Shown: in pieces, positions 11,807 to 25,100 of the stretch
Position numbering within the stretch: position 1 is the first letter of the stretch
How the letters are laid out: every line of letters starts with the position of its first letter
Assembly: GCF_000150275.1 (NCBI RefSeq)
Contig: NW_002060953.1
Location: forward strand, 2,265,858-2,329,857
DNA length: 64,000 bases
DNA from: Trichoplax adhaerens
Taxonomy: Eukaryota > Placozoa > Uniplacotomia > Trichoplacea > Trichoplacidae
Reading direction: 5' to 3'
Position numbers and translations under genes: made by a program
Notes under the pieces: generated by a model
Seen by the model: only the letters and a program-made list of their open reading frames with translations
Told to the model about the DNA's origin: nothing
The model's database searches: none

Positions 11807-14800
11807 ATGCTAAGTCAACATATTTACGACGTCATTGGAAAATACTATGATAAAATTGTGGATGGGATTGATTTACGTAAACTGATAGTTTGTGACTCTT
11901 TAAATCAGCTGAACCTTTTTCATGATGAAATTCAAGAGTTGTGTGGATTTCGTTCCAAAAGAAAGCGAAATATAGAATTTATAAAAATTCTAAAATGCCG
12001 AGATGACGAATATTTTATCCAATTCTGTGATTTACTTCGTAAATCTTATGCTGAAGGGAGAGGATGGATGCGCTATAATTTAGGTGAAATATTAGAACAA
12101 GAAGCAAGAATTTTTGCTGGTGGCCACAACGGTAAGACTCCACATACATCAGAGAGACTTTTAAAGAGTTGTCAGAATCTTTCTCATATAAGCTTTATAA
12201 CCAACAATGTCCAATAATTTCGACATGTAAGCCATTGAATTAATTATTTCTAGTTTTGATATACCGCTCTTATTAGTTAATGTAGTTCTCAAATCAATAG
12301 ATTGATGCATAAGGAATTCTTTTTAATCATTGCATTAAGATTGCCGAATTTTTCAATCATGCGAGAGAAGACATTTTACTACTTATTACCATAATCTGCT
12401 AGTTTTTTTATTAAACATGAGTTCTTAAATTCAATTATCTTTAATCGCTTATCACGTAATGACCTATCTTAATCATCCATTTTAAAAAAATTCCTTTCTT
12501 GCCAAGGAGCTAAAGCCGTTGTTTCTCCTTTATATATTTTTTTATCTGGTATAATTATGCTTTACAATTATTAGAGAAATTAGTTACTAGTTATGGTATC
12601 AAGAACAATTTTTTATTTAATAAAATTATTCAATATTACAGTTATAAGCGGCAATGAAATTTGTAAAATGGCCAACAACTTTATCTATCCCCAACTGAAT
12701 CGTTATTTACTAGGTTAGTTTTTATGAAAACAGGTTCATGATAATTCTCGATTAGATAGTGATTATTAGATATTACTTGCGTTTATTACCTACCTAGTTA
12801 TATTAAAATTAATCTCTTCATTGTATTGAATGACAATCGACCTCTTAATTCATTGAATATTGTCTTGAATTTGATAATGACAACCAAAACAGAAATTTGG
12901 AAAAAAGCTACGATGATTAGCGGTTATCGACCAAGCCCGCAAGCATACGGTAAGCACCACTAAATTATTACCTATATTTCTCTTTGTATTCAAGGTCGAT
13001 CTAGTTTATCGTTGCTAAGCAGAATGACCAACACAGCTACTAGAAATTATTATCATTTAACGTCACTGCTGAAAATATTTTGATAATATCATGATTTAAG
13101 AATGTTAAAAATTTTATATAAAATTCTTCATTTTATTTCAATGCTATAGTCTACGTTATCTCTGTTCCAGCTAGTATATAATGTTTGCACGAGACTATAC
13201 TGTAATACATTTAATCTATTTGTACGTAGAATCATTTATTTAATACTGGAAACTGTATCCTCGTATCTTTCTTTCCTGTATTAATAAGATATTTAAAACA
13301 GCAATAGTTTCTACAAATATATAGCTTTCCTTAGTTTATCGTTACTATACAAGTAAATTTGGTTTCAGTATTGATATGCGTTAACACACATATGTATATT
13401 AATTATGTAATACGTAAAAGGCTGGCTTCGCAATGTTCCTGAAATTTCGAAGAAACGCTACGTGATTCGACAAGATTTCTTGACGACCCTTCGCAATCAG
13501 TTGCTGATCTTGAACGATCACGTCAGTGGACAGATTTTAGTTCATGGACTGCCGGGTAGCGGTAAAACTGTTGCTGTTAGTCAGGCTGTACAACAAATCG
13601 TTGTAGATGACGACTGCTTTCGTCGCTATGGAGTATATTGGATCAAAATCGGTACTCCTATTCACATTGATTTAATATCATAAACGTTTACCATTATACA
13701 AGTCATATACATAAAGAACGAAAATAGAAAAGTTTTACTCCAGTAAATTTCGAACGAAATAGATGATCATATGATCCACTACAGCGAAATTATAAGTCGC
13801 TAAATACTTCTAAACATTTTGTTACGTTGCACGATATGAAAATAGGTTAAATCAATATTATGGTTGAAAGATTATTATACTACTGTATTCTGTAGTTTAA
13901 TTAACATAAATCTGATTTTGAAGTATATCACTTTTGTCACTCGTTGAGCATAACTTACTTAAGACCATGCTTATATTTAATTCATTCGATCATGAATTAA
14001 TCCTTTGTAGGCAATATCAACGAAAACGAACTTTTAGAAATTTTAAGAAACTTAGCAGTTAAGCTACGAGTTCGGTGGGATAAATCTCCTCGAAATTTAC
14101 AGGAGATAACTCAATATCTTGAGCAGTTCTTTTCCGGTAAGTGTACCGTATCTATTTAATTTTTGATGATAGAATAGTTAGCTCTGACTTAGGCTAAATA
14201 GTATAAAATTGCTTAAAATTGCTTGAAATCACGAAAAATTACTAAAATCCTTATGACAAATTTTTTAAATTCTATTTTGTAATTTTATAACTGATTGGCT
14301 TTATTATGCTTGTAAAAACAAAATTTTTCTAACTAGTCAATAAAAAGCATTCCAACATCCTTTTCGTTTTTGACGACATTCGGAACCAGTATCACTTAAA
14401 TTATTTAAAATTCGCTAAGAAATTTATAGCTACTTCGAGAACACTTCACGATAGTACCAGTTGCCGCATTATCTCCTCACCGGTCAGTATTCTTAAATCA
14501 GTCTCAAAGCAAATTGTATCTAATTTAAGGGTATAAGTAAATGCGTATGCACCTTAGATAGTATAAATATTTCATATTCATATTCGTATTGTCGCTTAAT
14601 ACATTCTTTTAAAATTATTTTGATAGATTTCATTCACACAAGATGAAGCTATGAAAATTTTAGCTCAACATTACAGCAAAAAGACGTTGGAAGAATACCG
14701 AAATTGCATTGATCAAGTCATTCGTACATGTGAAAGCTTACCACTCGCGGTTGCAATCCTTGGAGGTTTAAAATTAAGAAATAAAAGAGAATGGCAACAA

Positions 14801-17800
14801 ATTTTGGTTATACTTGCAGGAAAAGACGGAGAAAACAATTTAACAGACAATACTTCCTTGCTATATAAGTTATTTGATTATAGTATCCACAGATTGGATT
14901 ATGCTAATCAAGATTTGTTTCGAAATCTTGGAGTATTCAAGCGAGTGAAAATTCCTATTACCTCAATCATGGCACTCTGGAAGCTGGATGAACTAGCTAC
15001 AAGACAAATTCTAAATGATTTTAATGAAAGATCATTATTAAGATATACTGATAAGTACAGGTAAGCAAAATATTTAGGAAGTCTATAATTATATAATTTT
15101 CTATGCTTTATTACATATTTTCCATAATTAACCATGAAGGCGATTATAGTATATATATACACATCGACTGATATCATACTTTATTCTTCCTATTAAGACG
15201 ATACTATATTTTGGATGATTTGATGGTCGATTATCTCCAACTATCTTTGGATCCAAATAAATCTTCGCAGTCTTACATGCGAACGCTAAATCGTAGACTT
15301 ATCGCCGGTTATGGGCATTATTGTCAAGGAAAGTGGCATACCTACCCCGACGATGGCTATTATTATCAGCATTTTATTTATCACGTAATACAAGCAGAAG
15401 ATAATAAATTATTGGAATCGGTCCTGAGTAACAGTAAATGGGTATCAACTCAACTCACATTATATAAAACGAAACGCTATCTTCCAGCTAATCTACAAAA
15501 TACCATCAGTTATATTGCCAAGAAGCAACTCGTGGTGAGGTTAACCTATGCGAAAGTGTTCAACCATCTACGTTAGCGATATTGTCTAATTATATCTGTA
15601 TTGCAGATTTTAGGCTACATAAATGTACATTAATGCATAACACTATATTTACTATTGCATATTTCTTTGATTGCCATATTTTAAACCCTTCTGGCTAAGT
15701 TTTCATCACTGATGTTTTAGGATGAAGAAATGCATGAAGAGCTGCTTAACCTACTGAATCAATATCTATCCTATTTTGACATCAGTCAATTAAATTTTAT
15801 TCAGTTTTTACTTTATTGTGCTCCAAAAGACAGCTGGATTGCTAGCCGAGCCTTAGAGTTGGCAAAACACAGTAATCAACGTGATGGAAGACCCTACTGG
15901 GTTATAACAGGGTAATCTTATCATTTGAATCTCAAAAATTTACATAATCTCTATATAATAGTAAATGGCTTTGTTTATGGAATAGATATCGAAAATGTGA
16001 GCAAGCTGAGTTCTCTACAAATTTATCACGAGAACTGGAAATAGCTGAAAAAGATGTAATGCCTGAATGGTCCAACCCACGTTATGGCAATTCTAGAATT
16101 ATACAAACCAAAAATAATCAACATGATGATCGTCAAATTTTGGTAATTACCTAAGACTAAAGTCATGTAGTGCATCTTTCTCCAGTAAAGTCTCACGTGA
16201 AATATACTACAAGTTAAGCCACTCTAATTCATCATTGAATTATAATTTCAAAATGATAACCTCTTTAGGTGACCGATGCTGCAACGGGTAATGTTATATT
16301 TAAAAGTCAGTCTTCATATGATCTCATCAGTGAAGTTCAAATTTCGGCTGATGGTAAAGTTGCTGCTTTCAAGATCGGATACTGGGTAAAAATCTTGAAG
16401 CAATTTTAATTAAGCCTGTTCATCGATTAGATTACTTCGCTAGAAGCTATAGATTACGATATTCAAATTTCAAAGCTAGTTGTCGATAATATTTATCTGA
16501 TTATTCAACTTAACTTTTAGCCGCTATCTCCTGTATTTCAATTTTTGCATTCTTTTATAACATTATACACGAAATTACTAATTAACCTTGGTATTTATTT
16601 TATGTATGTATAATGTATCTGACAGAAATGCCAATGGAAAGTATACAACGTTGATAGTGGAGAACGATTACGATTTGTACTGCATCAACCAGAAGGGAAA
16701 ATGAAAAAAGTTAAATGCTGTATGCCGAACCTTAATTTCTGCCCAATAATTGTAAATGACCAAACGCTTTTTATGACCATTGATACCAACAGTAATAATT
16801 TTATTGTAAGTCGAATTCTATTAACCCTAATCCAGGATAAATCGTTTTGAAGGCTGCATCATGATAAATTTGTAAATAAATTACATCATCATGTATGAAA
16901 TGCAGATAAATTCACGCAGTGTACACAGTATTCGAAGTAAATCGATTGTCAACATTTGTCTTGATAGATCTGGAAAGTAAATAAACTGCAAATTGAAGAA
17001 ATGCAAAGATATTCAAGCCCGGATGGAATCAAGCAATGCGAGTTTATAAAAAATGATAGCAAAATCATGATTTGTCAAGATTTAGATGAAGAAAAATATC
17101 GAGTTGAAGTAAGATTCTATCGATGATACGTTGCTTGAAGTTTAAAAGTCGATTAAATAATTTCATATATCTTGCGTCTAAATAGTTACTAGTACTAGGA
17201 CAAGAGAAATTTCATCGATCATTTCAAATTCCTAAATGGATTATAAAAGACCGTGATGGGAAATTTATTAATTCTAGACATCATACAGACTTGTGGTTAA
17301 AATACGTAAAGTACATCGATAAGGACTGTGCTGCAATTGTGACTGCATATGATAATGTCCTTGGGTTATTTTCTGATTCAGTCTACGAAAGAGTAGCCAT
17401 TGATTTTACTTACAATGTTGCCAATACTTTTCAACCAATTTTTGAGTGCGACAACGATATTACAAACATTGATATTTCGGATGATCATCGATTTATTGGA
17501 ATGCTTTGTTGGTCTAGAAATGTGATTGTCAGTATAAGTTTTTAAATTAATAAAATTTTTAATATTTAAATTGCAATTAAGATAGACCTCGCTCTATTAA
17601 TGAGCATCAAACTGTACGCCAAACTTTATGATTAGGTAATGAAAATTGAAGCTGGCCACGTGCATTCTTATATCACTATCGATACTTTACAAGACATTCA
17701 TGATTTCATGTTCATCCCTGCAAGCCAGCATCTAGTAGTATACAACGCAGAAAGCAAACACCCAATACAGGACTGCAATTTATCAGGTAAGAAGATAACA

Positions 17801-20062
17801 AGATCTCATAAGCTGTTAATTGAAATGAATAATCTCAAGTCGAACAACACTATTTTTACCTCATGACTTTACGATTAGCATTTGAGTCGGTGTGGTCGCA
17901 TATTACATCTGTACCACTCGTACTGACAACGCACCCACAAAAGAATGATAGATGTGATCTGGAGAACTCAGATTGGGCCGTTGTTGATGAAACACCTGTT
18001 GTAGCAAATCTGATTCAAAATGAACAGGACGATAGACACATCCTGCAGGCATGCTTAATTTCATGGTTATATCATCAATTACTTTGCTTAAAATCTTAAA
18101 ACGCTTAGGGTCTAAATAAATAAAACTTTTGCGTGCGCTTGCAAGTTTCAACCTTTAAATACACATTGCTTATAACGATATATCCTTAGATTTTTCAAGG
18201 AGAGAGACTTGATCGAATGTCCGAGTACAGCCTGGATAGGCCTTACGATAGAATTTTTGTGTACAATAACTATGAATATATAGTTCTGTTTCGATTCAAT
18301 AAATGCCATAATGATAGCTGCGTAAGCAATCACGTAATAATCCATTATCATATCATTATAACTGAGGTAAAAGTTTCCTTCCATGGCCTGTTAAAACATC
18401 ATTTAAATAATTAGTTATATATTAATTGCTTTTAAACTTATGATTAAGTTATAACTACTTATAAGCGCTATTACTGGAATTATGAAATTATTTTAATAAT
18501 TGATGCTGACAGCTGGTTCATTTTATTAACAGATTAAGTACCTACATGGTTATACGGCATTAAAGCAATCTCGAGAAATTATGGTTCTTCCTATGGAAGA
18601 AACTACAAATAAACTTACAATTATACTATCAAGATACAGAAAATTGGATCATAGACTAATTTTCATTTTAAAAGCAGAGGTATCGTGAAGATCATTTAGT
18701 TTTATGCCATTACACGTTCTTACAATTTATACTTTTAAAAATATCAAATTAATGTAAAAATTATGGGTATAGGAAAGTTTAAAGTCTGAGATATGATATT
18801 TGTTAATCATGATTATTAGCACTCGGATAAGAATGAGAGAATGCTTGTTATGAAGATTAATGTCCAAAATGGTGATACTGAATACTACTTAGATAGCACT
18901 TCAAGTCTATCTAGGAATATAAATGTAATCTACTGCGATGATTATAGCCTAATCATTCATCAATATTCACCAGAAATTAGTATGACCAGTATCAGGGTAA
19001 ATGCTGTTTTAATTTTCTGTAAAATTTGGATCAACTATTTATTAACTTATAGTCAATAGTAATTAATAAATAGAGCATCAGTACTCAAATTAAATTACAT
19101 TTCTTTGCTATGCATAGAATATAATTCTGAACCTAACGCAAAATTTAATATAACCAATTTAATGCATGTCTGATCTTTTTAATGAATGCTTTCATATCAA
19201 AATCAGTATTACAAATTGGGCACGGAAAGAATGCAAACCAAATTATACATGGAACACAATTACGATCATTGGGATGGATTAACGTGTAAAATTACCCTAC
19301 CAAATGACGAAGAATGCACTAAAATACAGTTTTCACGATTTTGGAATAAAGTTCGCGATAATGTCACAAAATTGATAAGTAATAAGACTGATAATAGTAT
19401 AAAGCACTCTGGCCTAGAAGATAAAAACGCAATTATTGAGGAGTGGGGAACAGTTGACGGCAATTTATTCGTAAGTCTAATCATAGGAATATACCGTAAA
19501 TTTCTTCAATCATTGCTTACTGTTGATTAAAGCAACAACTAAAGTTCTAGTAGCTCACTACTATTCATAACAACTCTTCTTTAGGCTGAATATATTCCTG
19601 ATAAATACCAATGTGCCGAATACTTTTTAATTGAAAAAGGAAAAGAAAAAATTGTATGAATGACGCTCTAGGACATAATTAGTTACATGCAATGTAGGCC
19701 TAATGCTAACTTTAAAATATCCATATTCATTATAGATGGTTAATTCCTGCGGTGAAGTTTTAATGAAATCTTATTTGGACAATGTTCTAAAACTTGATTA
19801 CGAACCAAATTTGTTTATCAATGTCGAAAGTTTATGGCCAAAAAAATTCTTCGTTACGGTAGACAAAATAAAGGGTAAAATTCTTTTCTACGGAAAGGAA
19901 ACCATGAACCTACTTCATACAGTTTACTCACCTAATATTAACAATCCATCGAGCATAATAGGTAATGAAAATCAGTCATTATTTATCTGCAAAGACATTA
20001 AAGGTCAGGTATATTACGTTATTAAAGTTTTTCCTGGAGTCGAGTCATCTGCTGATGCTTGA
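11807..20062 (+). CDS. Apaf-1-like apoptosome protein: CARD, NB-ARC, degenerate WD40 propellers; about 21 exons, 1422 aa
   Basis: Predicted STAND-class ATPase scaffold of the Apaf-1 type, which in other animals assembles a caspase-activating ring in the cytosol. Exons: 11807-12131, 12893-12949, 13421-13651, 14011-14136, 14337-14530, 14627-15060, 15198-15534, 15721-15911, 15986-16142, 16269-16385, 16626-16805, 16968-17108, 17186-17527, 17636-17786, 17879-18048, 18190-18321, 18533-18679, 18820-18996, 19207-19470, 19585-19653, 19736-20062. A CARD-like helical domain fills residues 1-95. NB-ARC motifs follow: Walker A GLPGSGKT 170-177, Walker B FVFDD 256-260, sensor ATSR ending at R281, and SLPL 348-351 in place of GLPL. 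The MHD position reads LDD (461-463). From about residue 632 the exons encode beta-rich, WD40-like blades with weak WD signatures. The start is the first ATG before the CARD; upstream in-frame codons have none. Exon 15's 3' end (a GC donor) and exon 16's end (18321 or 18366) are the least certain joins. The family is clear; orthology to Apaf-1 versus a placozoan paralogue is not. Confidence 0.9.
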
Positions 20063-22165
20063 AAATTATTTATGCCAACCTTGCATTTTGCAAAATGTAT
20101 TTAGAAATATTTTATTTTTTAATTAAGATCCATTAATATCGGAACCCTTTCATATCATATCGAAGCCATTCAGGCTCATAGTGAAATTTTAGATGAATAA
20201 ATGAGGATTTATGATGCAATTATCCTTTCATATATAGCATTTCACTGAATGCGAAATTTTTAAGCAAATATTAGTTGAAATACCACGTATCTAGCAGTGT
20301 TATCACAGTTCATAGCTTCAGCATTTAACTATCAATTTTATAATTAATATCAATTAATCTATAATCTGTTACCTATTTTCTCTCTATCAATTGCGCAATC
20401 TAATAATACAAATGCAATTAAAAAGTAGTGCGTACAATATAGAAAATACCAACAAAATTATAATCATGTATTTAGCGATATCTGATACCTATTCAATTGA
20501 TAAAAAATACGGTTTCGATGATACTAGTTTCAATAAGGAAATTCAAAAGTTCAATAATCAATGTCTTTTATATAAGCCTTAGAATAAAAGTAACAATCTT
20601 TATATCATTCAAATACTCCATCACAGCTACGTTATCAGCAATGGCAAGAATCCGTACCATACTTATTTCCATTATTTCAAAGAAACAGATTAAGCTTGCT
20701 ATTTTAAATAGCTACGAAATAATCATAAATTTTTCTATTTAGATGTTCCTAAGAAGTTAATCTATAAATACAAACCTAATAAATGTATTATTTAGATACA
20801 CTTCACTTAATTCTTCTTAAAACGTTACAATTTTTATTCCCTGCAATACTTTACTCGGTCTACATTGATATTTGTAATAACCTGAAACTGTAAGTCAATA
20901 AAAGTTGTTAAGGATATCATCTTCTAATTACATTTTAAATTTAATTAAATCTCAAAATTATGCGATAGTATTAATCTTATTTCCAAGTAAGACGCCATAT
21001 CTACCCAGCTTTTAACTATCTAATTTACGCAATATAGCTCGTAAAAAAACTGGCAAAGGAGTTCCAGCTACTGAGACCTATCAATATTACGGTATATTTA
21101 AATTAGAAAGTTTACAGCTACTGCATAGTGTTAATCAATATTACAATATATTTAGCGTATTAGCAGCGCACGCCCTAATATCTCCAAAATAGGTAGTACT
21201 TTATCTTTAAAGTAATGTACAAACACCATAATCTAAACATATTATAACACAAAGTTGTAATCATTTAAGGCGTAAGCCAAATTATTCGCATTTTTTACTT
21301 ATAAATAGTAGAAGAATAAAGCTACTATGTATCGTTAGTAACGAACTATCCAACGTGCAACAATCAATACAATAATTTTATACTCCTCTGTGATCTAATA
21401 CCGCAACTAATTTATATTAAATACTCATTGATTATACCGGTATATCGGCGCCTATTAAAATTTTAATTTTTATATTAATTTTTATATTATACACGAATGA
21501 TTATTTACAAGTATCTATTAACTGATATACGGTCACACTTTCGCATATATTTTGCCTTCACGACAACAGAACCACTCAAACGCACGATATGGCATTAAGT
21601 ATGAATTAAACTGGACATACTGATTATAACAGTATTTTCCATGATAGGACTATCCGCAGTTTTTGTAACATTGCAGCATAGAATAGTGGTTTCATTTTTA
21701 GTATTTCACTACAATAATCTGGCACTTGCGTCAGCCTTTGAGAAGTAAAAATAGATTAGAAAAATTTGTTTAGAATACGTTCGTAAAGGAAATACGTATA
21801 TAACCCTATAATAGCAAAAGTCTTTTAAAGTATCAAAGAATAATATTTACGTAAAAATAATGCATTGCTATAGTAGTGTACACAATAGGAGTATATTGTA
21901 CGTAAGTACTAAAAGACGTTTACTGACAGGGTTATATGTGTCTTTGAAATACATCCTAAATCCTATATTTAATTAAAAGTTTGAAAATTTATTACATAAT
22001 TATGCTGGTATACCACAAAATGAATTTTATTGATTCCTGTTATGATATTTAACGAAAATATTTACACTTGCTCAAATACTGCGGACTTAATTAAGTCTAA
22101 TTTTATTGCATTCCATATTGTTATTTCAACTATATAAGCAAAAACTTCATCTTAAGCTGATTTTA
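20063..22165. other. Convergent intergenic region, no gene seen
   Basis: This lies between the 3' end of the Apaf-1-like gene (plus) and the 3' end of the first GPCR (minus). An AATAAA at 20196-20201 could serve as the polyadenylation signal of the former, but such hexamers are common by chance at this composition. A short imperfect duplication (CAGCTACTG ... TCAATATTAC ... TATATTTA) occurs at about 21067-21101 and 21116-21155. Open frames at 20391-20742 are AT-rich noise. Confidence 0.55.
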
Positions 22166-25100
22166 CTAATTAACGTTTTGTGACGCCATTGTCATTAACA
22201 ACGTAGTATTTGATCTAACATGTATAATCCTCGTCGATCGACCACGCCTTACAGGTTTACTCCAAAAGTTCTTACATGCTCCACTTCGAAAGAGAAACAC
22301 GTATGGATTTATCACGCTATTAATAATAGTACTCGCAGTTGTAACGAACGTCCAAGAGAAGTTACTTGGTGTTATACATAAAATGCGCATGAAATGAACC
22401 AGGAAGTAAGGCAAATAGGATATTAAATAAGTAATAAACATAATATAAAATGTAACAGTTAATTGATACTCTCGCTTTTTCGTTTTTCTAGACGAATGAT
22501 TTGAAATATTGCGCATGCCAAGAAGCAGTACTTGACGTATACTTTGACTACTTTTATGAACAGTAATGAATACTTTCCAATAAAAGAATGTCATAAATCC
22601 TATTGGAAAGATAAATAAAATAACTAAAACTACAACATATACGGCATCATGACCAGGAACGCCTGTCGGGGTGTACGTCAACATACAGACCCCATAACAG
22701 GGAATTAAATCAAGAGTGACCATAAATTCTGCAATTATGACACATAATAAAACAGAAAAAGTCCATATACAGAGTATTACTATAGAGCATTTTCTATTAG
22801 TTAACCATATTTTAAATCTATGTGGATAAGTTACGGCAATATAGCGCGTTGCAGCTATAAAAATCATAGTTAAAAAATTGACGCAAATGAAGTAAACCAT
22901 AAAGCCATAACTTAATCGACATCCAAGGGTTTTACCATGGTAAATCGGATATTTTGTTAAATTCAAGCTGATAGGAAGTAAATTGATACAACTAAGAGTA
23001 AAGATACGATAATAAATTCATTAGTAAATTATGCCATCATTATTAAACTTTCAACCAATTTCAAGTAACCCATTCTAGCAAAAATTTAGAAAGTTTTCGA
23101 AATTCAAGGTAAACATTACGCGAAAGACTTCAAAGTACTTTTCAAAATGTGAGCTCAGTTATTAGGATAAATTTTGCACTGGTAGATAAAAATAATAAAA
23201 TTCGTACTTAATTAATTTGTGTTGTCGTTGCATTCAGCCATGACTTTCAAATATCGAATATTTTGCAAATATTTAATCATTATAACGCTTAATCAGATGC
23301 ATTTAGGGAAAAGAATTAATTCCAAAATGAAATTTGTCTGGTCTCAGTAGTCGCTTCTGTTCTAAATTGTAAAGATACAATTTATTCATAATTCGATACG
23401 AAAAACTTATAAGCTTGAAACTTACCTTCTCTATAGCCGTAATAAATTAAGAATGGATACTGCGCTAAATTTTTATATGTGATTGCGAATTTTAAAATTA
23501 AAGGGCTGATTCAGCAATTCGTGAAAATTAGTATTATAAATATGGTGAAATAATTTATCGCGAAGTGTTTTGAAAGGCTTAAAACCTTGTTACGGTTTTA
23601 CTTTACCGTTAGGATAGTTTAATTGTACAAAAGTAGTTAATGTAGAAAATATTAACACTTATAGGGCCAGGTAAGACACGGTAAGTAATGCCTTACGTAG
23701 ACGTTACTTGTGATAGTTAACATTATTACCTATTTGATATTGATTTTTATAATACGTTTAGATAAAGGTGAGATGATTCAAGTTCTAGCAAATGATAGCT
23801 GAATTAGATATAATATATGCCTATCTTAAGACTAATTATTAGTAATTAGCTAAAATATTTACTAACAGAAAATCTATGCAAAGAATATCTAGGTTCAAGA
23901 TGTCTCTCCAAGTAAGATAGAATAATGGCACAGATGTTTTTCATAAATTAGATCTTTCGTAAATAAACTAGAACTCTTGAGTTGAGTTAAGTCGTAAAAA
24001 TTTGTAGATATGTCTATTCTGATAAAATTTCTATCTTTAAGGTACTTTGGCGTGTGTTAAACGTGTTGTAAAAGAGCGGCTAAGTCAGTAGTTACTCGTA
24101 GACTTTTAAGTTACGTTTCCTTGTCGCAGAGTTTAAAATGTAACAGACCGTTCTCATTGGAAGAAATTTATATGAAACGAGATTCATCCTAGCCTTCTTT
24201 AACATTTACTAGAAATGACATCCTTTTTTGGTAAATGTAGTTAATTTTAAAAATAAATATAATAAAAAATATCAAGTAAAATTAATTATATATTTTTGAC
24301 TTAAAAATTCAAGATGCATAACTCAATTTTATAATTGCGCTGTATTCAATCTCAGCTTCTAGAAATATTTATTTTCTTTGGCGTACAAAATCTAATCACG
24401 ATTTTGGGTTGATTTTAAATCTAAAAATTCAATTTTTGATGTATATTGCTATGTAACCTTAAAGTTAATAATAATCTGCCGGGATTATTAGCTTTAATAT
24501 TTACTGTAAACTAATCATGTTTACTACATAACGTGCTAGCCGGAAAGATATAGTGCTACAAATCCTCAAGTAATTCCTTTCCTTTCAGTATGGCTTGTTT
24601 TCAAGGAGCAGATAAAGATTATCTATAAAGTATCGTCGTTATAAACACTTCGTAGAGTTTATACAGTCCATTACGCCTCGTATGACACATCAAAATGTTA
24701 ATAGCCTTAGTAACTGGCAGTAAAAATATTATATAATCTTTAAGGCATAGAGAATTGTATTCAAGCAGACATAATAAAGAAGGTCTTCTCTATATATTGT
24801 AAGTTTAATTCTGATAGTTGGAATAAAAAGGAGTTTCGCAACTGCGACGTATTTTTTTTTCATGAATTTCAAGCTTATTTGCTTCGACTTCAAGATCCAG
24901 CATTTCAAGTAGAAATTAATACAAGACTTCAACGTAAGTAATCTCATGAATATTTTTTAATTACTAGGGAACTTGCTTCATGTATAAAATAATGGATGAA
25001 TAATTAAATTTAATTACTGACCAGTCATACAAAACACCCACGTAAACTAATGTCAACACGTTTATTATTGCAGCAGGTAAATAATATTACTAAATTTCGC

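Noticed and set aside
12921-12949. 29-nt exon as the main form of the CARD/NB-ARC linker exon
   Set aside because: It shifts the frame to a stop in the next exon; the 57-nt form keeps it. It is kept only as a possible alternative isoform.
17903-18384. Open frames on the minus strand opposite the Apaf-1-like gene
   Set aside because: They are shadows of the real plus-strand exons and carry no domain or splice partners.
22166-22991. GPCR A as an opsin
   Set aside because: The TM7 segment before NPYVF (TTASTIINSVINP) has no lysine at the retinal-binding position.
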